Shown one piece after another: positions 7,723 through 15,308 of a stretch of DNA of 17,940 nt. The translations under genes and the position numbers were made by a program. Below the pieces are notes generated by a model. It was given only the letters and a program-made list of their open reading frames with translations. It was not told the DNA's origin and did no database searches. Each line of letters opens with the position of its first letter. The first letter of the stretch is position 1. The DNA comes from Chloroflexota bacterium. GTDB lineage: Bacteria > Chloroflexota > UBA5177 > JANWHV01. Where the stretch lies: contig JAQBPC010000575.1 in assembly GCA_028287725.1 (NCBI GenBank), positions 1 through 17,940 of the forward strand, in the 5' to 3' direction.

Positions 7723-8957
7723 GCACGCCTGCGCCGCACCAGGCCACGTGGAGCGCCACCTCGGTACCACTCGTCGCGATCGAGGCAGAGTTAGATAGAC
7801 TGTGGCACACCGCAACACGGTATCTGCAGGCTGAATTGGTTGCGGCCGGTCGCGGCCCGGACGTTAGTCAGGCAGCGGCTCCAAGCTCGATACGCGCATC
7901 CGTTTTGAATTTTGTCGCGTATGCGGGCGGAAGCTCGGTCGAGCCTGGAACCGACGAGCAGCTAACGAAGCTAGCTGACTATCTTGCCACCAAGCATCGC
8001 TCTCGCACGGTTACGATCGTAGCGCACGAGAATGCCGCGGACGTGGCGCTGATCGCCACGATACGTACGAACGCCCAGGACGGGGCGAGCGGCCGAAAGT
8101 TCATTCATGAACAGGTACTCATCAGCGCGGATGGTGCGGTTGGCGAGCGCCTTCCAAGCATAGTTATGCCATTGCTGATTTCTGACCTACCGACCTATGT
8201 GTGGTGGCCAGGCGACCCGCCATCCGAGGATTCGTTCTGGCGCTATATCACAGGCACATGCCGACATTTTATTATCAACTCACGTGAATTCTCTAAGCCT
8301 CTAGAAAGCTTGTCGCGCTACGCAAGCCTGTCTCGTAACGCTCGGAAGTACCAAACGTTTGGTGACTTGAGCTGGAGGCAGTTGTCGCCATGGCGCGAGC
8401 TCGTCGCACGGTTTTTCGACAATCAATACTACCGGCCGTTTCTCAACGGTGTCGAGTCCGTGACAATTGACTATAGCGGCGGCTCCAAATGGGAAATGGC
8501 TGACGGAGCAGCCAATGCGTGCCCCGCCTTACTGCTGGCAGGCTGGCTCTCCTCGCGGCTCGGCTGGAGCGCCGTCAATTGTGAATGGCGTGACGACGGG
8601 TTCGACATTGCCTGTACGGACGGGTCAAGCGGACGCGATATCACGGTACACTTCAAGTCACGTCTACGACCGGACGTCTCCTCGGCCACTATCGACGCTA
8701 TCAGGCTCAAAACGGCAAACAGTGGGATTCAGGCGTACTTTGACGTGGTACGGCAGGACAACTCTTCAGTGGCCCGGGCCACTGCCCACGTGGACGGCAG
8801 GACTGACTCGATACTATCGGTGCGCATGACAACCGAGGATTTGCCCGCCTTAATGGCCATGGAACTCAAATTCTGTGACCAAGACAAGATCTACGAGGCA
8901 GCCCTAGACGCCGCAGGCAATATGGCAACGCTCGCACAAAAACAGCCCACCGGGTAG
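7719..8957 (+). CDS. opcA: Glucose-6-phosphate dehydrogenase assembly protein OpcA
   Basis: A 412-residue OpcA-family protein. In cyanobacteria and actinobacteria OpcA is required for assembly or redox-linked activation of G6PDH; it is not itself a known enzyme. Family-like segments include the N-terminal RASVLNFVAYA region (59-69), SDLPTYVWWPGDPPSEDSFW (155-174) and FGDLSWRQLSPWRELVARFF (214-233). The start at 7719 overlaps the zwf stop in an ATGA junction and has GGAGG 5 nt upstream. An in-frame ATG at 7707 is possible but would place the start inside that ribosome binding site. The partner gene zwf is directly upstream and pgl follows after 15 bp, the standard actinobacterial/cyanobacterial-type context. 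Its presence argues for a Terrabacteria-type host. Confidence 0.92.
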   Translation: MSTPAPHQATWSATSVPLVAIEAELDRLWHTATRYLQAELVAAGRGPDVSQAAAPSSIRASVLNFVAYAGGSSVEPGTDEQLTKLADYLATKHRSRTVTIVAHENAADVALIATIRTNAQDGASGRKFIHEQVLISADGAVGERLPSIVMPLLISDLPTYVWWPGDPPSEDSFWRYITGTCRHFIINSREFSKPLESLSRYASLSRNARKYQTFGDLSWRQLSPWRELVARFFDNQYYRPFLNGVESVTIDYSGGSKWEMADGAANACPALLLAGWLSSRLGWSAVNCEWRDDGFDIACTDGSSGRDITVHFKSRLRPDVSSATIDAIRLKTANSGIQAYFDVVRQDNSSVARATAHVDGRTDSILSVRMTTEDLPALMAMELKFCDQDKIYEAALDAAGNMATLAQKQPTG

Positions 8958-8972
8958 CAGGAGGAACATCGG

Positions 8973-9788
8973 ATGGCCGACCGTGACCGGGGACACGCGC
9001 AGTTCAGCATTTCCGAGACCATGGACGAGTTGGTGCGCACGGCCGCGACCGGCATCGTTCAGGCAGCGAGGTCTGCTGTTGCAGCACGAGGCGTGTTTTC
9101 GATCGCCCTCTCCGGTGGCTCCACGCCACGTTTGCTCTATCAGTTTCTGGCGACCCCGGCGGTAGCGGCCGAAACACCCTGGAAGGACATTCAGGTTTTC
9201 TGGGGTGACGAGCGGCACGTACCGCCGGATCACCCTGACAGCAACTACCGGATGGTGCGAGAGGCACTCCTCGATCATGTGCCCGTGCCAGAGAAAAACA
9301 TCCACCGCATCAAGGGTGAGCTGCCCGAAGCCGACGCAGCGGCGCTTGCCTATGAGATCGAGCTTAGGCGAGTCTTTGGCCTGGGCGACGGTGAAAGTGC
9401 AGAGGGAGCCGTCGCGCTGCCGCGCTTTGATCTGATCCTGCTCGGGATGGGTGAAGACGGGCACACCGCGTCATTATTTCCGCATAGCCCGGCACTGGCT
9501 GAGCGGAAGGCTCTCGTGGTAGCTAACCCCGTGGAAAAGTTAGGCACCACCCGCATAACGCTCACCGTTCCGATCATAAACAACGCGGCGCGCGTCTGGT
9601 TCCTGATTGCAGGGGGCAGCAAAGCGCACGTCCTGAAAGACGTCCTGGAAGGTCCATACCAGCCGGACCTTCTTCCGAGCCAACTTATCAACCCGACGGA
9701 CGGTAATCTGACCTTCCTGTTAGACAGCGCGGCCGCGGCAGAACTCTCGCCTAGATTTCGCGAGAATACGCTAGCCGGAATTGGATAA
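8973..9788 (+). CDS. pgl: 6-phosphogluconolactonase
   Basis: Cytoplasmic hydrolase of the DevB/SOL family (271 residues) that opens 6-phosphogluconolactone to 6-phosphogluconate, the step after G6PDH. The recognisable blocks are ALSGGSTPR (45-53), the phosphate-side WGDERHVPPDHPDSNYRM (77-94), GMGEDGHTASLFP (158-170) with the expected catalytic His164, and the late TLTVPIINNA (196-205). The ATG at 8973 has AGGAGG (8959-8964) 8 nt upstream and lies 15 bp after opcA. The PCD gene follows with another 15-bp gap, so this gene is deep inside the zwf operon. Nothing is missing from the active site. It is clearly the DevB type rather than the YbhE propeller-type lactonase. Confidence 0.96.
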   Translation: MADRDRGHAQFSISETMDELVRTAATGIVQAARSAVAARGVFSIALSGGSTPRLLYQFLATPAVAAETPWKDIQVFWGDERHVPPDHPDSNYRMVREALLDHVPVPEKNIHRIKGELPEADAAALAYEIELRRVFGLGDGESAEGAVALPRFDLILLGMGEDGHTASLFPHSPALAERKALVVANPVEKLGTTRITLTVPIINNAARVWFLIAGGSKAHVLKDVLEGPYQPDLLPSQLINPTDGNLTFLLDSAAAAELSPRFRENTLAGIG

Positions 9789-9803
9789 GGAAAAGCAACA
9801 GCT

Positions 9804-10091
9804 ATGGCAGTTCTCTCGGAAGCGGACCTCAACAGTGCGCTATCGTCGTCGAGTGGCTGGCAGGTTGATGGCGGAGAATTACGCAAGACTTTCACGACGC
9901 CATCGTTTGTTACGGCACTGGCATTAGTAAATCGTGTCGGCGATCTTGCGGAGGCCGCTGGGCATCACCCCGACATCTCGATCAATTACAATCGAGTGAC
10001 GTTCGCGCTTGTCACTCATGACCAGGGCGGCATTACCGAGAAGGACGTTGCGCTGGCGAGGCAAATCGATCAGGCTGCGGCCACCACGTAG
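9804..10091 (+). CDS. Pterin-4a-carbinolamine dehydratase (PCD/PhhB family)
   Basis: Small cytoplasmic protein of 95 residues, the normal size for the family (COG2154). PCDs dehydrate 4a-hydroxytetrahydrobiopterin to quinonoid dihydrobiopterin, recycling the pterin used by aromatic amino acid hydroxylases. The active-site signature is present: EAAGHHPDI (50-58, with His54 and His55), Tyr62, His72 in ALVTHDQGG, and Asp81 in ITEKD. The ATG at 9804 follows the pgl stop by 15 bp, and the A/G-rich AAGGAAAAG just upstream provides a plausible ribosome binding site. No phenylalanine hydroxylase or pterin biosynthesis gene is in the window, so its physiological substrate here is open. COG2154 members without a hydroxylase partner have been linked to molybdopterin metabolism. 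Being last in the zwf operon is the odd feature. Confidence 0.9.
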   Translation: MAVLSEADLNSALSSSSGWQVDGGELRKTFTTPSFVTALALVNRVGDLAEAAGHHPDISINYNRVTFALVTHDQGGITEKDVALARQIDQAAATT

Positions 10092-10094
10092 TAG

Positions 10095-10114
10095 GCACGC
10101 AGCGTAGACCGTGC
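10095..10114. terminator. Possible weak bidirectional terminator hairpin between PCD and the rlmM-like gene
   Basis: GCACG (10095-10099) and CGTGC (10110-10114) form a 5-bp stem with a 10-nt loop in the 24-bp convergent gap. There is no T-tract on either side. Position is the main support. Confidence 0.25.
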
Positions 10115-10115
10115 G

Positions 10116-11165
10116 TCACCGTCGTGCAAGCACCGTCACCTCATTGCGGTTGAAATACAGGCAACGCGCCTGCAGCACGGGAAATCCTCGCCGCAGAACC
10201 TCAAGCGCCTGCCGAAGGATTGCCGTCGGAGCATGTTCGGGCAGCTTGAGCGTGATGATCGCCACCCCCTGCGGACGCAGCACGTTAACGGCATCGACGA
10301 GGATACGTGCCGACTCGCGGGAATCTAGACGCATGTCGTTAACGATCAGATCAAATCGCTCGTCCGTCTGCCGTAGGAACGACTGGGCAGTGCCGGCATA
10401 AACGGATACGTTGGGCCGCGAGGCCACCCGCGGGTCCAAGAGGCCCGGATCGACTGCCGTTACTTCGATGCCGCGCGCCGCGAGCACCTGTGACCAGCCA
10501 CCAGGCGCAGCGCCAAGGTCGAGCGCGCGCGCGGCGGGCCCGATGTTCACGTCGAACAGTTGCAACGCTTCCAAAAGCTTGAGCGCCGAGCGGCTCACAA
10601 GTTCCGGGTCGAATGGGAAGTCAGGTCGACCGGCGGGCCACGCTGGGGCATGCGGTAGCCCAGCGCCTGCCACCACTCGACCGACATAGATGTGCCCTTC
10701 CCCGACCACGACTGCGAACGGCAGGCGCGCCTCATCTTCTACTTCGGCGCCATTATCTAGCCGCACTGTTGGAGGCGTAGAGGCCGTAGTGAGCTCTTGC
10801 TTCAGGGATACCACGTCGTGTGGATGGCGACCCGCCAGGTCGCTCACGAGCACATCCGGCGTTGAGCCTACGCCAGGCCGCGCCAGCACGGCACGCGCGT
10901 CTTCGGCAGGCAGACCACTTCGCGGCAATGTTTCTACGTCAACCAATAGCTGCCGCGTAAACACGGCAGGCGTGGCGAGCATGCGTTGCTGTATATCAAG
11001 CGGTGAATGCGACACCGTGAGCAAGAACACGCCGGCTGAGAGCTTTCGAAGCACTCGTGCGCCGAGGAGCGTGCCAAGCTCGTTCAAAGCCACATCTTCA
11101 TATAGTGGCGAGCAAAAAGCGAGTATCGTGTGCGGTGAAGTATCGATGGTGGCCATACGCTTCAT
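10116..11165 (-). CDS. FtsJ/RlmM-like 2'-O-ribose RNA methyltransferase
   Basis: SAM-dependent RNA methyltransferase of 349 residues. The C-terminal Rossmann domain has the SAM-binding motif ALDLGAAPGGWSQ (214-226). It also has the complete FtsJ catalytic tetrad K-D-K-E: Lys196 in SRSALKLLE, Asp277 in VNDMRLD, Lys307 in ITLKLPE, Glu342 in NRNEVTVL. That argues strongly for ribose 2'-O-methylation. An N-terminal region of about 180 residues precedes it, as in RlmM (23S rRNA C2498 methylase, about 366 residues), where it helps bind RNA; here it is divergent and I cannot confirm a THUMP-type domain by eye. The ATG at 11165 is preferred, with AGGCGG 4 nt upstream. The GTG at 11180 would precede that site, and ATG at 11156 is an alternative. 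It converges on the PCD gene and stands alone. Confidence 0.85.
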   Translation of the reverse strand: MKRMATIDTSPHTILAFCSPLYEDVALNELGTLLGARVLRKLSAGVFLLTVSHSPLDIQQRMLATPAVFTRQLLVDVETLPRSGLPAEDARAVLARPGVGSTPDVLVSDLAGRHPHDVVSLKQELTTASTPPTVRLDNGAEVEDEARLPFAVVVGEGHIYVGRVVAGAGLPHAPAWPAGRPDFPFDPELVSRSALKLLEALQLFDVNIGPAARALDLGAAPGGWSQVLAARGIEVTAVDPGLLDPRVASRPNVSVYAGTAQSFLRQTDERFDLIVNDMRLDSRESARILVDAVNVLRPQGVAIITLKLPEHAPTAILRQALEVLRRGFPVLQARCLYFNRNEVTVLARR

Positions 11166-11408
11166 CGTACCGCCTGACACTGGTGACTAACGCCGTGGCC
11201 ACGCGGCGACGGCGCAGCCGAGTGTCTGACCCGGACCTGGACAAGCCGATTGACAGCCCCGCGGCGGAAAGACGGAATCGTTTGCCGGCAAGATAATTCG
11301 CATCGGACAGAGACGAAGTGATGCATAAGGTCGCTTGATGCGGAACAGTACCGTATAGTTGAGTAAAGTTATTCGCGAATATGTGTTCAGGGCGGAGCAG
11401 TACAGCGA
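11166..11408. promoter_or_regulatory. Divergent intergenic region before the large exported protein
   Basis: A 243-bp region separating the methyltransferase gene (-) from the 1281-residue gene (+). It contains TATAGT (11354-11359), a good -10 hexamer on the plus strand about 50 bp before the ATG. The nearest -35-like TTGATG (11335-11340) is only 13 bp away, shorter than the usual 16-18. GGAG at 11394-11397 is a possible ribosome binding site, 11 nt from ATG 11409. I see no gene or strong dyad here. Confidence 0.3.
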
Positions 11409-14400
11409 ATGAACAGTTTGCGCGTCGGAGGCCAAAGGATTCTGTCCGGCCACCGCGTGGCCAGCCTCGGCTGGAGGTTGGTGCTACCTCGAAGCTGGTC
11501 CTGCACCAGGCGCGGACGATCGGGGTCGACCAGGGAACTCACATGGATCGCGATGGCCGCCATGATCCTTACCACAATCCTGGTGCCTGATCATATCGGC
11601 TACTCAGGCAGCAGCAAAAACGCCTCCCAGGAATTGCGAATCCTTGCCGTGAATATGGGTTCGGCAAGGCCGGCGGTTGCGAAATCCAATGTCTCTGCCT
11701 CGCCGACTCTCGCGTTGAATCCCACGGCTGGGCCTCCAGGCACTCCCGTCCTTTTCAGCGGACATGGCTTCACGCCGAAAGATCGAGTCGTCATCAGTTA
11801 TGTAGATCCCAAGGGTGCACCCAAGGCTCTTGGCACCTTTGTTGCGGGGTCGGACGGCTCGCTGCCGCAGACTACCATAATAATTCCCACGGGGGCCTCG
11901 CCGGGTAGCGTGGGGCAGCTCGTCGCCAGCGACCTCGTCCCAGGCCTTGCTACAGCTCCATTCGGCGTGACTCCATTGGACCGTGAGCTCAACGTTTTCC
12001 CAGGAACTGTTGCCGCCGGAGCGATTACGCAGGTGAGCGGATCCGGGTTCCTGCCAAACAGCAACGTGGTTATTACGTTGACCGACGGCAGCGGAGCCCA
12101 GGTAATGGTAAGCCAACCAATGTCGACCACGGGTACTGGCGCCATATTACCTGTCTCATTGCCGGTGCCTGCCTCGGCCACTAGCGGAATCGGCACCGTG
12201 AACGCCGTTGACAGCGCAGGGAATGCCGGGGGTTCGCCACTGGTGCTAATACCCGCGGCCCCCACCGGCGCCGAAAATGCCCTTCATCTGCTGCCCATGC
12301 TGGCTACTCCGGGTGAGAGCGTGGAGGTAGCCGCGGGTGGTTTCAATCCTCTTGAGCCAATCCAGGTCTTGCTTGGCGATGCCAATGGTTCCGTCACCGT
12401 GGTGACGAACGCGGCGCTTGCCGCGGACAGCAATGGGCGGGTGAGTGGCAGATTCAGTGTGCCACTGGATGATGCCACGCTGGCGAACCCGCCGTCCGGC
12501 CGTCCGCCCGGCTCCGGAGGTAATGCAGGTACGCTACTCACGGTCGTGCTTCGTGGCGCCTATAGCAACGCTACCCTGCGCGCCCCATTGGTTATTTCCG
12601 GTACTAGGCTGGTTGTAGTGCCTGATACGACGCTGAACGGCCGCCCAATCACCGTCATAGGCATGGGCTTTCATGCCGGTGAGACGGTCACAGTTACGGC
12701 AATTGATTCTACCGGTGCAATAATTCAGCTCGGGTCGGCCCAGGCGTCCTCAGGAGGCGTATTCAGCATCCTGGTTGCCGCCCCGCCTGCCCCGAATAGT
12801 GGTGCGGCATCGTCAACATTTACGATAACGGCCACCGGCGAGGCCAGTAATCTGGTAGCGACGTCTCGACTGGTAACCACCGCCGCGGCCGCTGTCTCCC
12901 TCAGCCCCTATGTTGTAAAGCCAGGGCAGAGTACTCGCGTGTTAGGCACCGCGTTCGTGCCAAATTCGAGCGTAACAGTTCAGTTCGAAGCGCCGTGGGG
13001 TACAAAGGCGGGGAATGGTCAGCGGCCGTTTGTAAGTATTAAGGGCATAACCGATGCCGCGGGAGGTTTCAGCGTCGATATCGCGGTCCCCATCACCGCC
13101 ACCAACGGACCTGTGACAATCCAGGCGCTCGATTCGACCGGGACTGTGGCGAGTGTCGTGTTGACGATTACCAACCAGACTGCCGCGGTCCACGTGTCGG
13201 CAATTTCCGCTTCCCCTGACCAATCGGTGTCCGTGAATGGAAGCGGCTTTGGTTCCGGCGAGACAATTGAGCTATTCCTGGCACTCCCATCGAAACCGCC
13301 CGTGGTGCCATTGGCGGGCAGTATCAGCTATGCGACCGCCGATTCGCAGGGCTCGTTTGTGGCATCCTACGGTCCGCTTGCGAAGCAAGGCGGAAGCAGC
13401 GTGCTTCCCGGCACATACTTGTTCTACGCGGCAGGTGGTCTGAGCAAGCGTCAAGGCGCCACGGTGCTCCACATCGCATCGGCACAAGACGGAACGCCCG
13501 AGCCGACTCCTCCGGTGACGACTGTAACTCCGACTCCGACCGGGTGTGGCCCTGGTAGCGGGCGGACCAGCAGCGTCACATCACCATCTGGAGTAATCGC
13601 ATATTTCGCCAATGCCAGCACTGAGCGCATTCGAAGCACCGCCGTTACCATGACGCCCGACGAAAGTCTGCAGGTCGGGAACACAGGGAAACAGACGGTG
13701 ACCGTAACGGTGGCGTACCTGCTGGCAGCCGGCACCGGCAATGCGAAAGCCCAGCTTCGGTCATTTATGTTCGATGTCCCCGCCGGCAGCGTCGTGGTCC
13801 GATCGGTGAACGCCGACATTGGATATGGGCATTCGTTCAGTATTATCGTGCGTGTGGAAGGCAGCCAGCAGTGCCGGAGTACATCGGGTGGCGAAGCCTC
13901 GCAGTGTATTGGGTCACTGAACGATTGCGGCTCAGCTATTCGCGTCTCACTCGTGACACACCGCCGCCTGGAGTACGCCGCCACAACGTGCAAAACCAGC
14001 GCCAGCCCGGGCGCGGGACCCGGCCATCCATCTTGCCCCAGTAGCCAGGGTTCCGCAAGCCAAAAACCGCCGGCCGCTCCGACGATACTCGATGCAGCTG
14101 GAACATCGGGCGCCAGCACGATCGCCGGTGGTGGCACGCCACGAAGCGGCCATGACGGGCCGGCTGATCTCTGGTACTTTGCCGAAGGAAATACAGGATC
14201 CGCGTTCCAAGAAAACTTGAGCGTCTTTGATCCCGAGACCAACCCTGCCGTAGTGCATGTCAGATTCATCAGTCCTACCGGTGCAATTGCCGGGAGCTTA
14301 CGCCTGGACGTGAAGGCATTCGCCCGTACCGTCGTCGACGTTCATTCTGCCTATTTACGACTGCTGGGCTGTGCGGCGGTGCAGCACAAGGGATCACCTG

Positions 14401-15254
14401 ATCCTAAGCGGTGCTCGGCCGCGCGCGCCGGCGTGCCTGTGGGTATGGTGGTGAGCAGCACTTCGCCAATCGTTGCCGAGCGCGCCATGTATTGGGGTGC
14501 GGGAACGGGGATGTTCAAGTCCGGTTTCGATGTATCGTCAGGCGCCTCGATGGCCGACTCGGTCCTACACTTTGCGTATGCATCAACACTGAAAGGCGAC
14601 CAGGCTTTCATCACCGTGATGTACCCCGCCGCCGGCGGCGCCCCATGGTCCGCAAATCGGGGTACATGCGTGGCGCAGGTACAAATTAGCGCGTACTCGG
14701 GATCTGGCACGCGTGTAGGCTCGATCAAGCTCCAGGTTCGCGCGGGCAATCGCGTAACCATGGCACTGAGCCGGTTCGTGAATGCCGGTGTCTACGCCTT
14801 GACGATGCGATCAAGCCTGCCGGTGGTGAGCGAGCTTGCTCAGTATGTGGGCGGCTCGCCAGTCAGCTCGACTCATCCCGGACTGGACATGCAGGGAGTG
14901 CGTGGCAGTACCTTGCTCAGCGGAAGCGGCTTTGAAGCCGGCAGCGTCGGGCCGTTGGTTCGTGTATTCAATCCAACCGTCGGTAGGCTGATTGTTCGAG
15001 TAAGTGGCTTGAGCGAGAATGGCCCATACTACGCTCAGAGCTACCAGGTCGCACCAAACGCATCGCTCGAGATTTCGCTTCCCGTTCCACCGGGCAGGCA
15101 CGCCACTGTAACGCCTGTGCTGCCACAACCGATTGGGTTGTCGGTTTCATGCAGCGGCCCCTGCGTAGCCGTGGGAATAAATGGTGCACGGGGTACTACC
15201 GTGCCACTCCCCGCACACGGGCTGCCGGAAGTGTGGGGCGGGCAGCTCGGATAA
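11409..15254 (+). CDS. Large exported multi-repeat surface protein (six TIG-like modules plus four C-terminal WYFAEG-type modules)
   Basis: A 1281-residue extracellular protein of unknown function, probably surface-associated. A basic 44-residue extension precedes a hydrophobic segment (45-59) acting as signal or anchor. Six Ig/TIG-like modules of about 90-100 residues follow, each opening with a LxPxxxxPGxxVxVxGxGFxPxxxVxI-like pattern, at about 100-187, 193-281, 291-397, 400-490, 496-588 and 594-690. A Pro/Thr linker (695-712) leads to four further repeats at about 727-855, 919-1030, 1050-1147 and 1166-1257. The second holds the recognisable WYFAEGNTG (922-930) and PIVAERAMYW (1020-1029). 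A Ser/Gly/Pro/Cys-rich spacer lies at 860-918. Eleven of its 12 cysteines fall after residue 712, suggesting disulfides in the C-terminal half only. There is no LPxTG or C-terminal membrane segment. The start at 11409 is uncertain; Met49 (11553) is an in-frame alternative but would leave almost no n-region. Confidence 0.85.
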   Translation: MNSLRVGGQRILSGHRVASLGWRLVLPRSWSCTRRGRSGSTRELTWIAMAAMILTTILVPDHIGYSGSSKNASQELRILAVNMGSARPAVAKSNVSASPTLALNPTAGPPGTPVLFSGHGFTPKDRVVISYVDPKGAPKALGTFVAGSDGSLPQTTIIIPTGASPGSVGQLVASDLVPGLATAPFGVTPLDRELNVFPGTVAAGAITQVSGSGFLPNSNVVITLTDGSGAQVMVSQPMSTTGTGAILPVSLPVPASATSGIGTVNAVDSAGNAGGSPLVLIPAAPTGAENALHLLPMLATPGESVEVAAGGFNPLEPIQVLLGDANGSVTVVTNAALAADSNGRVSGRFSVPLDDATLANPPSGRPPGSGGNAGTLLTVVLRGAYSNATLRAPLVISGTRLVVVPDTTLNGRPITVIGMGFHAGETVTVTAIDSTGAIIQLGSAQASSGGVFSILVAAPPAPNSGAASSTFTITATGEASNLVATSRLVTTAAAAVSLSPYVVKPGQSTRVLGTAFVPNSSVTVQFEAPWGTKAGNGQRPFVSIKGITDAAGGFSVDIAVPITATNGPVTIQALDSTGTVASVVLTITNQTAAVHVSAISASPDQSVSVNGSGFGSGETIELFLALPSKPPVVPLAGSISYATADSQGSFVASYGPLAKQGGSSVLPGTYLFYAAGGLSKRQGATVLHIASAQDGTPEPTPPVTTVTPTPTGCGPGSGRTSSVTSPSGVIAYFANASTERIRSTAVTMTPDESLQVGNTGKQTVTVTVAYLLAAGTGNAKAQLRSFMFDVPAGSVVVRSVNADIGYGHSFSIIVRVEGSQQCRSTSGGEASQCIGSLNDCGSAIRVSLVTHRRLEYAATTCKTSASPGAGPGHPSCPSSQGSASQKPPAAPTILDAAGTSGASTIAGGGTPRSGHDGPADLWYFAEGNTGSAFQENLSVFDPETNPAVVHVRFISPTGAIAGSLRLDVKAFARTVVDVHSAYLRLLGCAAVQHKGSPDPKRCSAARAGVPVGMVVSSTSPIVAERAMYWGAGTGMFKSGFDVSSGASMADSVLHFAYASTLKGDQAFITVMYPAAGGAPWSANRGTCVAQVQISAYSGSGTRVGSIKLQVRAGNRVTMALSRFVNAGVYALTMRSSLPVVSELAQYVGGSPVSSTHPGLDMQGVRGSTLLSGSGFEAGSVGPLVRVFNPTVGRLIVRVSGLSENGPYYAQSYQVAPNASLEISLPVPPGRHATVTPVLPQPIGLSVSCSGPCVAVGINGARGTTVPLPAHGLPEVWGGQLG

Positions 15255-15265
15255 CTGGTACTGGC

Positions 15266-15285
15266 CCAACCCGTATGGCGGTTGG
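15266..15285. terminator. Hairpin in convergent gap, possible terminator
   Basis: CCAACC (15266-15271) and GGTTGG (15280-15285) form a perfect 6-bp stem with an 8-nt loop, 11 bp past the stop of the large exported protein and 23 bp from the rmlA stop. No clear T-run is present, so termination strength is doubtful, but the position between two converging genes fits. Confidence 0.4.
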
Positions 15286-15308
15286 TGTGGTGGAGTAGCT
15301 TCCGGCGC

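Noticed and set aside
10690..11190. 166-codon plus-strand frame opposite the methyltransferase N-terminus
   Set aside because: Ser/Thr/Arg-rich shadow; the minus-strand frame contains the full methyltransferase with all catalytic residues.
13451..14269. 272-codon minus-strand frame inside the large exported protein gene
   Set aside because: Antisense shadow with low-complexity composition; the plus-strand frame carries the repeat signatures throughout.
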